In this document: positions 37,317-47,745 of the stretch, piece after piece | Layout of the letters: each line of letters starts with the position of its first letter | Numbering within the stretch: the stretch's first letter is position 1 | DNA from: Arabidopsis thaliana | Taxonomy: Eukaryota > Streptophyta > Magnoliopsida > Brassicales > Brassicaceae | Assembly (NCBI RefSeq): GCF_000001735.4 | Contig: NC_003070.9 | Coordinates: forward strand, 23,607,971 to 23,671,970 | DNA length: 64,000 nucleotides | Direction: 5' to 3' | Notes under the pieces: model-generated | Database searches by the model: none | Told to the model about the DNA's origin: nothing | Seen by the model: the letters and a program-made list of their open reading frames with translations, nothing else | Program-made: the position numbers and the translations under genes

Positions 37317-37342
37317 AGTCAAAAGTCAAAGTCAAAAGTCAA
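37317..37342. promoter_or_regulatory. Four-unit W-box array before TNL 2
   Basis: AGTCAA (TTGACT on the minus strand, the WRKY-binding core) occurs at 37317-37322, 37324-37329, 37330-37335 and 37337-37342. TNL 1 has only one copy at the matching place (33718-33722 region). WRKY factors drive defence genes, so this is a likely regulatory cluster; binding is inferred. Confidence 0.6.
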
Positions 37343-37428
37343 TGGTGAATACGCCTTTTCCAATTTCTCCATCGTTTATGGCTCATCTACTGATCCACAG
37401 ACATTTTTGTTCTCGCTACTCTATTCTC

Positions 37429-40400
37429 ATGGCTTCCTCTTCTTCTTCGCCTCGCACCTGGAGATACCGCGTCTTCACGAGCTTCCATGGACCTGACGTC
37501 CGTAAAACCTTTCTCAGTCATTTACGTAAACAGTTTATCTGCAATGGGACTACCATGTTCGATGATCAAGCAATCGAAAGAGGCCAAACCATTTCCCCTG
37601 AACTCACACGAGGGATTAGGGAATCGAGGATCTCGATCGTAGTGCTCTCGAAGAACTATGCTTCATCGAGCTGGTGTTTGGATGAGCTGTTGGAGATTTT
37701 GAAATGCAAGGAAGATATTGGGCAAATAGTGATGACTGTCTTCTACGGAGTAGATCCATCTGATGTGCGCAAACAAACCGGAGATATCTTGAAAGTTTTC
37801 AAGAAAACTTGTTCTGGTAAAACGGAGGAGAAGAGGCGAAGATGGAGCCAAGCTTTGAACGATGTTGGCAACATTGCCGGAGAACATTTCCTTAACTGGT
37901 TAGTTTAAAACTGGGATTATCTCTTTCTCAATACGATTTGGGCAATTTTCTTAGTGAATCTGCAATTCAATTTCTATTTCTCTGTTGTTAGGGATAATGA
38001 ATCGAAGATGATGGAGAAGATTGCAAGAGATATTTCAAACAAAGTAAACACTACAATCTCTAGGGATTTTGAAGACATGGTGGGAGTTGAGACACACCTG
38101 GAGAAAATACAGTCTTTGTTACATTTAGATAATGATGATGAAGCTATGATTGTTGGAATCTATGGCCCTGCAGGTATTGGTAAGACTACCATTGCCAGAG
38201 CTTTGCACAGTCTACTCTCTGATAGGTTTCAGCTTACTTGTTTTATGGAGAATCTTAGGGGAAGCTATAATAGTAGTCTTGACGAGTATGGTTTGAAGCT
38301 GCAATTACAAGAACAACTTCTTTCCAAGATTTTAAACCAAACTGGTATGAGGGTATACAATTTAAGTGCAATACAGGGAATGCTATGCGACCAAAAAGTG
38401 CTTATCATTCTTGATGATGTGGACGATCTGAAGCAACTAGAAGCTTTGGCTAATGAAACTAAGTGGTTTGGTCCTGGGAGTAGGGTTGTAGTGACCACAG
38501 AAAATCAAGAGCTTTTGAAGCAACATGACGATATTAAGAATACATACTATGTGGATTTTCCTACTCAGAAAGAAGCTCGTCAGATCTTTTGTAGATATGG
38601 TTTTAAACAGAGCACTCCACAAGATGGTTTCGAAAATCTTTCCGAAAGAGTTATAAAGCTTTGCAGCAAACTTCCACTAGGTCTTAGTGTCATGGGTTTA
38701 TATCTACGAAAAAAGACAGAAGATGACTGGGAAGATATACTGCATAGGCTAGAAAGTAGCTTTGATTCAGTTGATCGAAATATCGAGAGAGTACTAAGAG
38801 TCGGATATGACGGTTTACATGAGAAGGATCAATTGTTATTTCTCCTCATTGCATTCTTCTTCAACTACAAAGACGATGATCATGTGAAAGCAATGCTTGC
38901 TGACAATAACTTGAATGTCAGACTCGGTTTGAAAACTCTCGAGTATAAATCTCTTATACAAAGATCGTCTGGAGGAAATATAGTGATGCACAAGTTACTA
39001 CAACAAGTGGGTAGAGAAGCGGTTCAAAGACAAGAGCCTTGGAAACGCCAAATCTTAATTGATGCTCATGAGATTTGTAATGTCCTCGAAACTGATTCTG
39101 TAAGTTCCTTTTTTTTTCTCTCTTTTGAATATATGTGTTAAACCGAGTCAGATGGAAAAGACTCACAGAACTCTTACCTTATTGTGCTAACTTTTACATT
39201 ATCTGGTACTGATTAGGGTTGTGCAAATGTGATGGGCATATCCTTTAATGTATCTACAATCCCGAATGGCGTGCATATAAGCGCAAAAGCTTTTCAAAAT
39301 ATGCGTAATCTTCGATTTCTAAGCATCTACGAGACAAGACGTGATGTAAACCTTAGAGTAAATGTACCCGATGACATGGATTTCCCACATCGTCTAAGGT
39401 CTTTACATTGGGAGGTATACCCAGGAAAGTCTCTTCCTTCTACATTTAGGCCAGAATATCTTGTGGAACTCAACTTGCAAAATAACAAGCTAGAGAAGCT
39501 TTGGGAAGGAACCCAGGTTGGTATTTATATATATTTGCTTATTTTGAACATTTGAAGTATGTAGTTTCATACGTTGATGATCTTCCTTTGTTGTGTCGTT
39601 TTGTATTCAGCCTCTTACAAATCTCAACAAGTTGGAATTGTGTGGGTCCTTGAGATTGAAGGAACTTCCAGATCTTTCAAGTGCTACAAATCTCAAGAGA
39701 CTAGATCTAACTGGTTGTTGGAGTTTGGTAGAGATTCCTTCCTCTGTTGGAAATCTTCACAAACTAGAAGAGTTGGAGATGAATTTATGTTTACAGCTAC
39801 AAGTTGTTCCGACTCACTTCAACTTGGCATCTCTTAGATCACTCAGGATGTTGGGATGCTGGGAATTAAGGAAATTTCCAGGTATTTCTACGAACATCAC
39901 ATCCCTCGTAATCGGAGATGCAATGTTAGAAGAAATGCTTGAATCAATTAGGCTTTGGTCTTGCCTTGAGACTCTGGTTGTATATGGCAGTGTCATTACA
40001 CATAATTTTTGGGCAGTAACTTTAATAGAGAAAATGGGCACAGATATAGAGAGGATTCCTGATTGCATCAAAGATCTCCCTGCGTTAAAATCGCTTTATA
40101 TAGGTGGCTGTCCAAAACTTTTTTCACTGCCAGAGCTCCCTGGCTCACTCAGAAGACTAACGGTAGAAACTTGTGAATCACTCAAGACTGTATCTTTTCC
40201 TATTGATTCTCCAATTGTGAGTTTCAGTTTCCCCAACTGCTTCGAATTGGGTGAAGAAGCACGGAGAGTGATTACACAGAAAGCAGGTCAGATGATAGCA
40301 TACTTACCAGGAAGGGAAATACCTGCGGAGTTCGTGCACAGAGCTATAGGAGATTCGTTGACCATCCGTTCATCTTTCTGCTCCATATTTAGGATTTGCG

Positions 40401-40837
40401 TTGTGGTTTCCCCTAAATCAGAGATGAAAGAAGAATATGTTGGTTTTATGTGTCGCAAACGCATAAACGGTTGCCCCATTGGCGATAACTTATTTAAGGC
40501 ACAGCTCCGTAAACTCCAAGCGGAACATCTATTTATATTTCAATTTGAATTCCTTGAGGAAGACGGATGGCTGGAACAGGACAACGAGGTATTGTTCAAA
40601 TTCACGACCTCATCCGAGGAACTAGACATTATTGAATGTGGTATCCAGATATTGACAGGCGAAACCAACAGAAACATAAGCACCTATGGAAGCTATGAAT
40701 CCAGATCAGAGCAAGTCTCTGAATACGAAGATGGATATCACTCTGATAGGAGACTTGAGTTCCACGAACAAAAGTCCTTGCCCGGGTGGGGTTTCTGTGG
40801 AATTTTTCATGGCTTCTTGAGATGTTTTATGGTCTGA
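37429..40837 (+). CDS. TIR-NBS-LRR immune receptor, TNL 2 (AT1G63740)
   Basis: Four exons (37429-37898, 37992-39099, 39217-39516, 39611-40837) give 1034 residues from the conserved [14 protein letters not shown] start. An upstream in-frame ATG at 37342 would add 29 residues. [22 protein letters not shown] and [25 protein letters not shown], intact [40 protein letters not shown]. LRRs ([22 protein letters not shown]) and post-LRR region ([27 protein letters not shown]) follow. The C-terminal 60 residues (from [15 protein letters not shown]) have no partner in TNL 1. The TIR exon is nearly identical to that of TNL 1 over its first 330 bp. Intron 1 is only 93 bp. Predicted cytoplasmic or nuclear receptor of unknown specificity. 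Confidence 0.94.
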
Positions 40838-41127
40838 CAATGTGGCTGCCGTTCATGAAATTTCTCAGAAATGGCCTAGTCAAGTGGGACCATCTCTCTC
40901 TTCATCCTAGCCACGGTAGTCTTATCGTGGATGTTGAATATTGCTGCGATTCAGAGGAAGATTGCATTGCATCCAAAGTGTGAAAGTCCTCTCATTTCAC
41001 ACCTATCATTTGCTGACGTATTCTCTGATTCTCAAAGGCCAATCAGAGGCATTATTACGATATGAATGCCTGAAAAGTCTGATATATTATTCTATGGATA
41101 TGACAATAATGAAGCAGCAGTTCCAAG
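40838..41127. other. Flank of TNL 2 leading to the 3' ghost
   Basis: Probable TNL 2 3' UTR. Short open frames here do not match the other receptors. It separates the real 3' end of TNL 2 from a second, decayed copy of the same 3' end. Confidence 0.45.
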
Positions 41128-41315
41128 TGAATACTAGACATTATTGAATGTGGTACCAAATAATAACAGACGAAACCAACAGAAACATAAGCAGCTATGG
41201 AAGCTATTAATCCAGAACAGAGCAAGTGTTGGAATACGACGATGAATCTCTCTGTGATGGGAGCAATGAGTTTGATGCACCCAGAGTAAAGATCTTTGAG
41301 GGTGATACTAAGTTT
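41128..41315 (+). pseudogene. Ghost of a TNL C-terminal exon
   Basis: Bases 41130-41250 repeat the TNL 2 segment at 40615-40735 in order (ACTAGACATTATTGAATGTGG, CGAAACCAACAGAAACATAA, CTATGGAAGCTAT, GAGCAAGT) with scattered changes and stop codons. Past that point the reading frame still looks coding (GSNEFDAPRVKIFEGD), so it may keep the end of a lost receptor gene. No upstream exons remain. Confidence 0.8.
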
Positions 41316-41767
41316 GTTTCTTTACTTTTTCTTTTCCATTTGAGTTTGATCTCAATTGTTCTTTTGAATTTTGAAAACAACTTTCTTACATGAAAAAGGA
41401 ACATAAGACTTGGAAACTGTTTCAGATCACAACCAACGAAACTATCATCAACTCTGTTCCTTGTCTCATTAAGAATCTTTAGTTCATCTCATTGTGTTTA
41501 TCTATTCTGTCAATGTCAACTCTTACCCTGATCATAAGTTTGCTTATATTGCCAATTCTGTTGATTCAGTAGACAAGTGTTTGGAGGACAGTCAATGAGC
41601 CCAAGGGATGTCAATTTACGTTAGATGCATGAGAAGATTTGTGATCCATTTACATGTAACATATAACAATAAAACACCAGAAAAACAAAATCCATACCAA
41701 ATAAAGAAGAACTTATTAACACAAGAAACACTTAGACCCTATTTCTTTACGAACAAGCAAAAGAAAT

Positions 41768-41825
41768 TCATTCAGCTTTCCTAAACACATCTCCAGCCAT
41801 TATAGAGAGTGCGAGGTTAACCATC
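41768..41825 (-). pseudogene. Possible terminal-exon relic of an unknown gene
   Basis: On the minus strand a good acceptor (TTTCTGATTGTAG) is followed by a short frame reading MVNLALSIMAGDVFRKAE and a TGA, then sequence that looks like a 3' UTR. No upstream exon could be found. I do not recognise the protein; it may be chance. Confidence 0.3.
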
Positions 41826-42798
41826 CTACAATCAGAAACATGTCAAGCATTAAGATACTATTTAAATCCAGAAAGCGTTTTTTTCAGTCCATGATTGCTG
41901 CATCTGTTATAACGCTAGCTCAATCGTAACTACTACAACTATGTAAACATGTTCTCTGGATATCTATATTTTATTTTTCACGTCCATAAATTTTGTGAAG
42001 CATGCAGTATTGTTATAGATAGAGTCCAAATCTGCAATCATTAACTTACTCCAATCTACATGTGTTTTCAGATCTGAAACCAAAACAAGAATTACGTACT
42101 AGATTCAGCAGCACCCCAAAAGAAAGACAGAAAGCAATCTTCAATAGAGACATCAGACCAAAGTATATCAAGATCACACCTGTTGTAGTATAACAAAACC
42201 CTCTGTTTCGAAGTCTTTATGACTCTGATAAATAAATATAAGACCCTTTTTATGTATATATTGCTTACAGATTAATTATAGCCAAGATGTATATATCAGG
42301 ATGAGAAAATTTTAGGAAATATACAACCCAATAATGTTTCTTGTCTTGCATGCATTGATTGTTCTTTGACTATTTTTTCAAGCTTTAAGGACCACCACTT
42401 AACAATTTGCTCGTATGTATTTTTGCAGTTTTGTGGGAATTGCTTAAAGTTTTGAGGTAAAGAACAAAGAAACCTCTTATCTCTTTTCATTCCAAGTTTC
42501 TCCTTCCAGCCATAATGTATTTGTTTCCCTTTATATATAAAACAATGCAACGGAATTATTTGAGGAAATTCCAATTATGGCTAGAAAATGGAATTACGCA
42601 TTTTCTAGTGAATTATGTCGCGGAATCTTTTAAACGCAGTAACATATTTAATCTTGCGTGCATTGATCTCTCTTAGCAGTTATTTTCTCCAAAAAGGACC
42701 ACCACTTATGAAACATATAAATGTAGGGTTATAGTGTGTAGATTTTTGTAAATGGCTGAAAGTCATCAGTATATTCTTTTGATTTTCGAAGTATCGTC

Positions 42799-42819
42799 TG
42801 TCAAAAGTCAAAGTGTCAA
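42799..42819. promoter_or_regulatory. W-box cores upstream of TNL 3
   Basis: Three TTGAC cores on the minus strand (TGTCAA, AGTCAA, TGTCAA) within 21 bp, about 150 bp before the TNL 3 start. They are analogous to the array at TNL 2. WRKY binding is inferred. Confidence 0.45.
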
Positions 42820-42969
42820 AACGCGTTTGCTGAAAGTCCTCAATATATTCATTTTTATTTGTTTTGCTTTGTATTTTATTTAGCTACCCAAAATAACACA
42901 TTAAACTTCGAAGTATCGGATATTACTTATCTTCCAAATTTCGTTACCTCAATTCCATCTATCTCAGGC

Positions 42970-45900
42970 ATGTCTGATCTCATGGCTTCCCCTTCTTCTT
43001 CCAAGCCTCACAACTACAAATTCAAAGTCTTCTCGAGCTTCCACGGGCCCGACGTCCGTAAAACATTACTCAGTAACTTGCGCGAACATTTTCAAGGCAA
43101 GGGGATAACTATGTTTGATGACGAAAAGATTAAGAGAGGCGGAGACCTCTCTCCTTCACTCAAAAGAGCTATAAAAACATCGAAGATCTCGATCGTGATT
43201 CTCTCCCAGAAATATGCTTCTTCAAGCTGGTGTTTGGATGAATTGTTGGAGATCATGAAGCGCAAAAAGGCTATGAAACAGATAGTGATGACCGTCTTCT
43301 ACGGAGTAGAGCCATCCGATGTGCGGAAGCAGACCGGGGATTTCGGGATCGCTTTCAATAAAACTTGTGTGAATAAGACGGACAAGGAAAGAAAGGAATG
43401 GAGCAAAGCTTTGACTGATGTGAGCAATATTGCTGGAGAAGACTTCAAGAAATGGTTTGTGTTCAATCGATCAACTAAGTAATTTTATAAAAATACCATT
43501 AAAAAACCACAGTATTAAGTCTTTATTCCATAAGTACTATCACTAGTTTATTTTCCCAATAATACCAAAAATTCAGTATTATGTCAAAAAAAACTTAAAA
43601 ATGTGGTATTTCAAAGAATTGCCCATAAGTTTATTTCTTAGGTGGTGTTATTCAATTATGGAGTTAAAGTCAATTCTTTAAGCTTTAGACTTGTTTTCTG
43701 ATATTGATTTTAAGAATATGTTTGTATGAATTTCAAAATCTCTGCAATATGTCTTGGATTTTGATTCTAGTGATTTACTCATGAAACTCCAAAGAGGTTT
43801 CATTTCAAATGAATTAATATACAAAGATTTTACAAGTCTTTTAGTTTTTAATAACGCTGGATTTTAATGAAATATTTAAAATCTTAATTGAATAACATCA
43901 AACTTTAAAATCTATTAAGCATGATTTACAAAGATGAGTTCCAATAACACTAAATTTTAAAGTTGGATATAGAATCATTAGTTGAATAACAGTGGATTCG
44001 GCTTGGATTTCAATTCTATTAAAATCCATTAACGAATAACACCCCCTTAGGTTCTATTACGTGGTAATCACATGATAAAAGAAACGAATGGTTAATGGTG
44101 TTTTATGATGCATATGGTAAAAATAAGGAATGTTAATTTTTATAGATTAAGGGAATGTTTTTGTTGAATAAATATTAGAAATAGATGTAATAAATTATTG
44201 GAAATAGTGGGAATGTTGTCACTGCAGTGACTATTTGATGGAAACACTGCTTTTTCTTTTCTTTCTATTTTGTTAGGGATAATGAAGCGAACATGATCAA
44301 GAAGATTGCAAGGGATGTTTCATATAAACTTAATGCTACACCATCAAAGGATTTTGAAGATATGATGGGACTAGAAGCTCACTTGAAGAAAATCCAGTCT
44401 TTGTTACGTTTAGATTATAAGGATGAAGCTCTGATAATTGGAATCTCTGGTCCTGCGGGCATTGGTAAGAGTACCATTGCTAGAGCTTTGGAGAGCCGAC
44501 TCTCTGATAGGTTTCAACTTACATGTTTTATGGATCTTAGAGGAAGCGAGAATAATGGTCTTCACGATTACGGTCAGCAGTTGCGTTTACAAGAACAACT
44601 TCTTGCAAAGGTTTTGAATCAAGATGGTACGAGGATATGCCATTTAGGAGTGTTACAACAAAGGCTAAGCGACCTGAGAGTGCTTATCATTCTTGATGAT
44701 GTGAGTGATATAAAGCAATTAAAGGCTTTGGCTAAGGAAACTACTTGGTTTGGTCCTGGAAGTAGGATTATTGTGACAACCGAAAACAAAGATCTTTTGC
44801 AGCAACGTGGCATCGATAGTACGTACCATGTAGGATTCCCATCTAGAGAAGAAGCTCTTGAAATCTTCTGTAAATTTGCTTTTGAACAAAGCTCTCCACC
44901 TCATGCTTTCGAGAAGCTTGCAGCGAGAATAACACACTTATGTGGTAACCTCCCATTGGGTCTCTGTGTGATGGGTTCATCTTTATTTGGGAAGAAGCAG
45001 GACGAATGGGAATTTGTAGTGCATAGGCTAGAAACTAATCCTGGTCAAGAAATCGATGACGTATTAAGAGTCGGCTATGAAAGGTTACATGAAAATGATC
45101 AAATGCTATTTCTCCACATTGCAATTTTCTTCAACTACAGAGACCGTGATCTTGTGGAAGCCATGCTTGCTGATGATGGTAACTTGGATGTCGGAAACTG
45201 GCTGAAATTCCTAATTAACAAATCTCTGATAGAGATATATCGCACTGGACAAATAGTGATGCACAAGTTACTACAACAAGTGGGTAGACAAGCCATTCGT
45301 AGACAGGAGCCTTGGAAACGACAAATCTTAATAAATGCCAATGAGATTTGCGATCTCCTTCGATATGAGAAAGTAAGTCCTCTTTCTTCATTTGCTCTTT
45401 ACAATCTAAACAAGTCGCTTTAATGACAATTTGTTTTTGTATAGGGTACTAGCTGTAATGTGTCTGGCATATCATTTGATACATCAGGAATCAGTGAAGT
45501 GACTATATGTGATGGCGCTTTCAAAAGACTGCATGATCTTCGATTTCTCCATGTTTACAAAAGTAGAGATGATGGGAATAACAGAGTGCACATACCTGAG
45601 AAAGTGGAGTTTCCACCTCGTCTAAGGTTACTGCATTGGGCAGCATACCCAAGCAAGAGTCTTCCTCCTACATTTAATCTGGAATGTCTTGTAGAACTCA
45701 ATATGCGGGAAAGCCTGGTCGAGAAGCTATGGGAAGGAACCCAAGTACGTTGGTGTTGTACTTAAAAATATATATATATGTGTACTTCCTCTTCAGGTTA
45801 TATGATGCTCTTTCCCTCGGTTGTTTTGTGGTTTTCTTATCATTTCAGCACCTTAAGAATCTCAAGTATATGGATTTGACTGAGTCCAAGAATTTGAAGG

Positions 45901-47363
45901 AACTCCCAGATCTTTCAAATGCTACAAATCTGGAGTATTTTTATCTGGATAACTGTGAGAGTTTGGTAGAGATCCCATCCTCTTTTGCGCATCTGCATAA
46001 ACTAGAGTGGTTGGAGATGAATAACTGCATAAACCTACAAGTCATTCCAGCTCACATGAACTTGACGTCCGTTAAGCAAGTCAATATGAAAGGATGCTCA
46101 AGATTAAGAAAATTTCCAGTTATTTCAAGGCACATCGAAGCACTGGATATATCAGACAACACAGAGCTAGAAGATATGCCTGCATCAATTGCGTCTTGGT
46201 GTCATCTTGTGTATCTCGATATGAGCCACAATGAAAAGCTCCAGGGATTAACACAACTCCCCACGAGTTTGAGACATCTAAACCTAAGCTATACTGATAT
46301 TGAGAGTATTCCAGATTGCATCAAAGCTCTTCATCAGTTAGAAGAGCTTTGTCTATCTGGCTGCACAAGACTAGCATCATTGCCAGATCTCCCTTGTTCA
46401 ATCAAAGCCCTAGAGGCTGAAGATTGTGAATCACTGGAGAGTGTATCTAGCCCTTTATACACTCCAAGTGCGCGCCTCAGTTTCACCAATTGCTTTAAAT
46501 TGGGTGGAGAAGCACGGGAAGCAATAATCCGACGATCATCGGATTCTACCGGGTCGGTTCTGTTACCAGGAAGAGAAGTGCCAGCAGAGTTTGATCACAG
46601 AGCCCAAGGAAATTCTTTGTCCATTCTTCTCCCATTGGGTGGTAATTCCCAATTTATGGTATGCGTCGTGATTTCCCCTCGCCATGATATCACAAAAATG
46701 AGTAATGAGTCGGAACTGTTATGTCGCATCAACGGCGAATCATGCTCTTATGACGAGGAGTTCGATATAGTTGATGTCTCAAACTGTCGAAGGGAACATC
46801 TATTTATATTTCACTCAGGCTTGCTACGTATGGGCCGTTCTGAAGCAGGCACAGAGATGGTGTTCGAATTCAGCAGCGCATTACAAGAAGACTTCGACAT
46901 TATTGAATGTGGTGTCAAGATCTGGACCCCACAAAGCATCAGACGAGGATACCTAGCGTTTGGAGAAGACGATGACGGAACAGATGGAGTAATATGTGAC
47001 ACGGAAGACGTCGATCAGATGACGGACGAAACCAAGGGAGGCAACAATGGAGGATCTAGCGATGAAGAGGATGGCAAAATCCACATGTATTCACATGAAT
47101 CCGGAGAAACGTCTGAATCTGAATCTGAATCTGAGAAAGAAGACGAATCTGAACCTAGAGAAACGTCCGAGGCAGACGCGGACGGGGACTACGAGTCTGT
47201 ATCCAGGAAGCGTGCGAAGAAGACGACGAGTGCTAGTACAGATCTTAAGTTGGTTTCTATAGACTACTTGCGGATTTCAAATCTTTTAAAATATATTTTC
47301 CTTATTTTAGTATTGCTTTTAATCCTTGTTGTACTTATGTCTATGCGACTTTTTCTTGCTTGA
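42970..47363 (+). CDS. TIR-NBS-LRR immune receptor with C-terminal membrane segment, TNL 3 (AT1G63750)
   Basis: Four exons (42970-43454, 44277-45372, 45445-45744, 45849-47363) give 1131 residues; a second start at 42982 (MASPSSSK) matches the starts of TNLs 1 and 2. [22 protein letters not shown] (the SH pair is SN) and [68 protein letters not shown]. LRRs ([27 protein letters not shown]) and post-LRR region ([28 protein letters not shown]) follow. The C-terminus adds a Ser/Glu-rich acidic run, a basic SRKRAKK patch, and a final hydrophobic stretch ([18 protein letters not shown]) of membrane-spanning length. Intron 1 is 822 bp because a MITE sits in it. The ligand is unknown. Confidence 0.94.
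43641..44046. mobile_element. PIF/Harbinger-like MITE in TNL 3 intron 1
   Basis: A 406-bp AT-rich insert with imperfect inverted ends: GGTGGTGTTATTCAATTATG at the left and, read on the minus strand, GGGGGTGTTATTCGTTAATG at the right. Both ends are followed by TTA (43638-43640 and 44047-44049), the three-base TTA/TAA target duplication of PIF/Harbinger elements. There is no coding capacity. It accounts for about half of the unusually long intron. Confidence 0.8.
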
Positions 47364-47399
47364 AAGCATGCGGTCTTTGTTTTATGCATCAAATTCGCC

Positions 47400-47510
47400 T
47401 GTCCCCCATTAGCATTTTTTTCTCCAAAAAGGACCAGCACTTATGAAACATATGTAGGTTTTTGGAGAAGACTTCAAGAAGTGGTTTGTGTTCAATCAAA
47501 TCAAATATTT
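47400..47510 (+). pseudogene. Ghost of a TNL promoter and first exon
   Basis: Bases 47407-47458 match the region upstream of TNL 3 at about 42671-42725 (TCTCCAAAAAGGACCA, CACTTATGAAACATA, TGTAGG). They run straight into TGGAGAAGACTTCAAGAA and TGGTTTGTGTTCAATC, which match the end of the TNL 3 TIR exon (43435-43470). Nearly the whole TIR exon is missing between them. This is the stump of a further receptor copy. Confidence 0.8.
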
Positions 47511-47745
47511 CCAATTCTAGAAGTCTTAAGAGTTTACTTTTCATAAAAGGAAGAAACATGAAGACGAACAAAAATTTCCTATTCCAAATAGCCTCAACCT
47601 ATTAAGTTTAAAATAGGTGCTAAGGCTAGAGAAAAATTTAGTTTGAGTGAAACTTGTAAGTGCACTAGGGTTCCTACTTCGTCCAGCGAGAAAGGAAGAG
47701 GGGTTTCGTCTGATTCCGCTAAATCTCTATCTTTATTTAAAGATG

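Larger units (their letters stand above)
41316..42969. other. Intergenic before TNL 3 with gene debris
   Basis: Mostly non-coding. Contains a possible 58-bp exon relic (41768-41825, minus), and a repeated module: TTGCATGCATTGAT with AAGGACCACCACTTA at about 42345-42402, again at about 42656-42712, and a third copy after TNL 3 at 47400-47452. TGTCAA/AGTCAA W-box cores cluster at 42799-42819, before TNL 3. A 92-codon minus frame at 42296-42574 is not supported. Confidence 0.5.

Noticed and set aside
37342..37428. Using the ATG at 37342 as the TNL 2 start
   Set aside because: The 29 extra residues have no counterpart in other TIR receptors and the same ATG is a closed uORF in TNL 1; kept only as a possible extension.
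42296..42574. 92-codon minus-strand ORF before TNL 3
   Set aside because: No domain, lies over a repeated promoter-like module, base composition like non-coding DNA.
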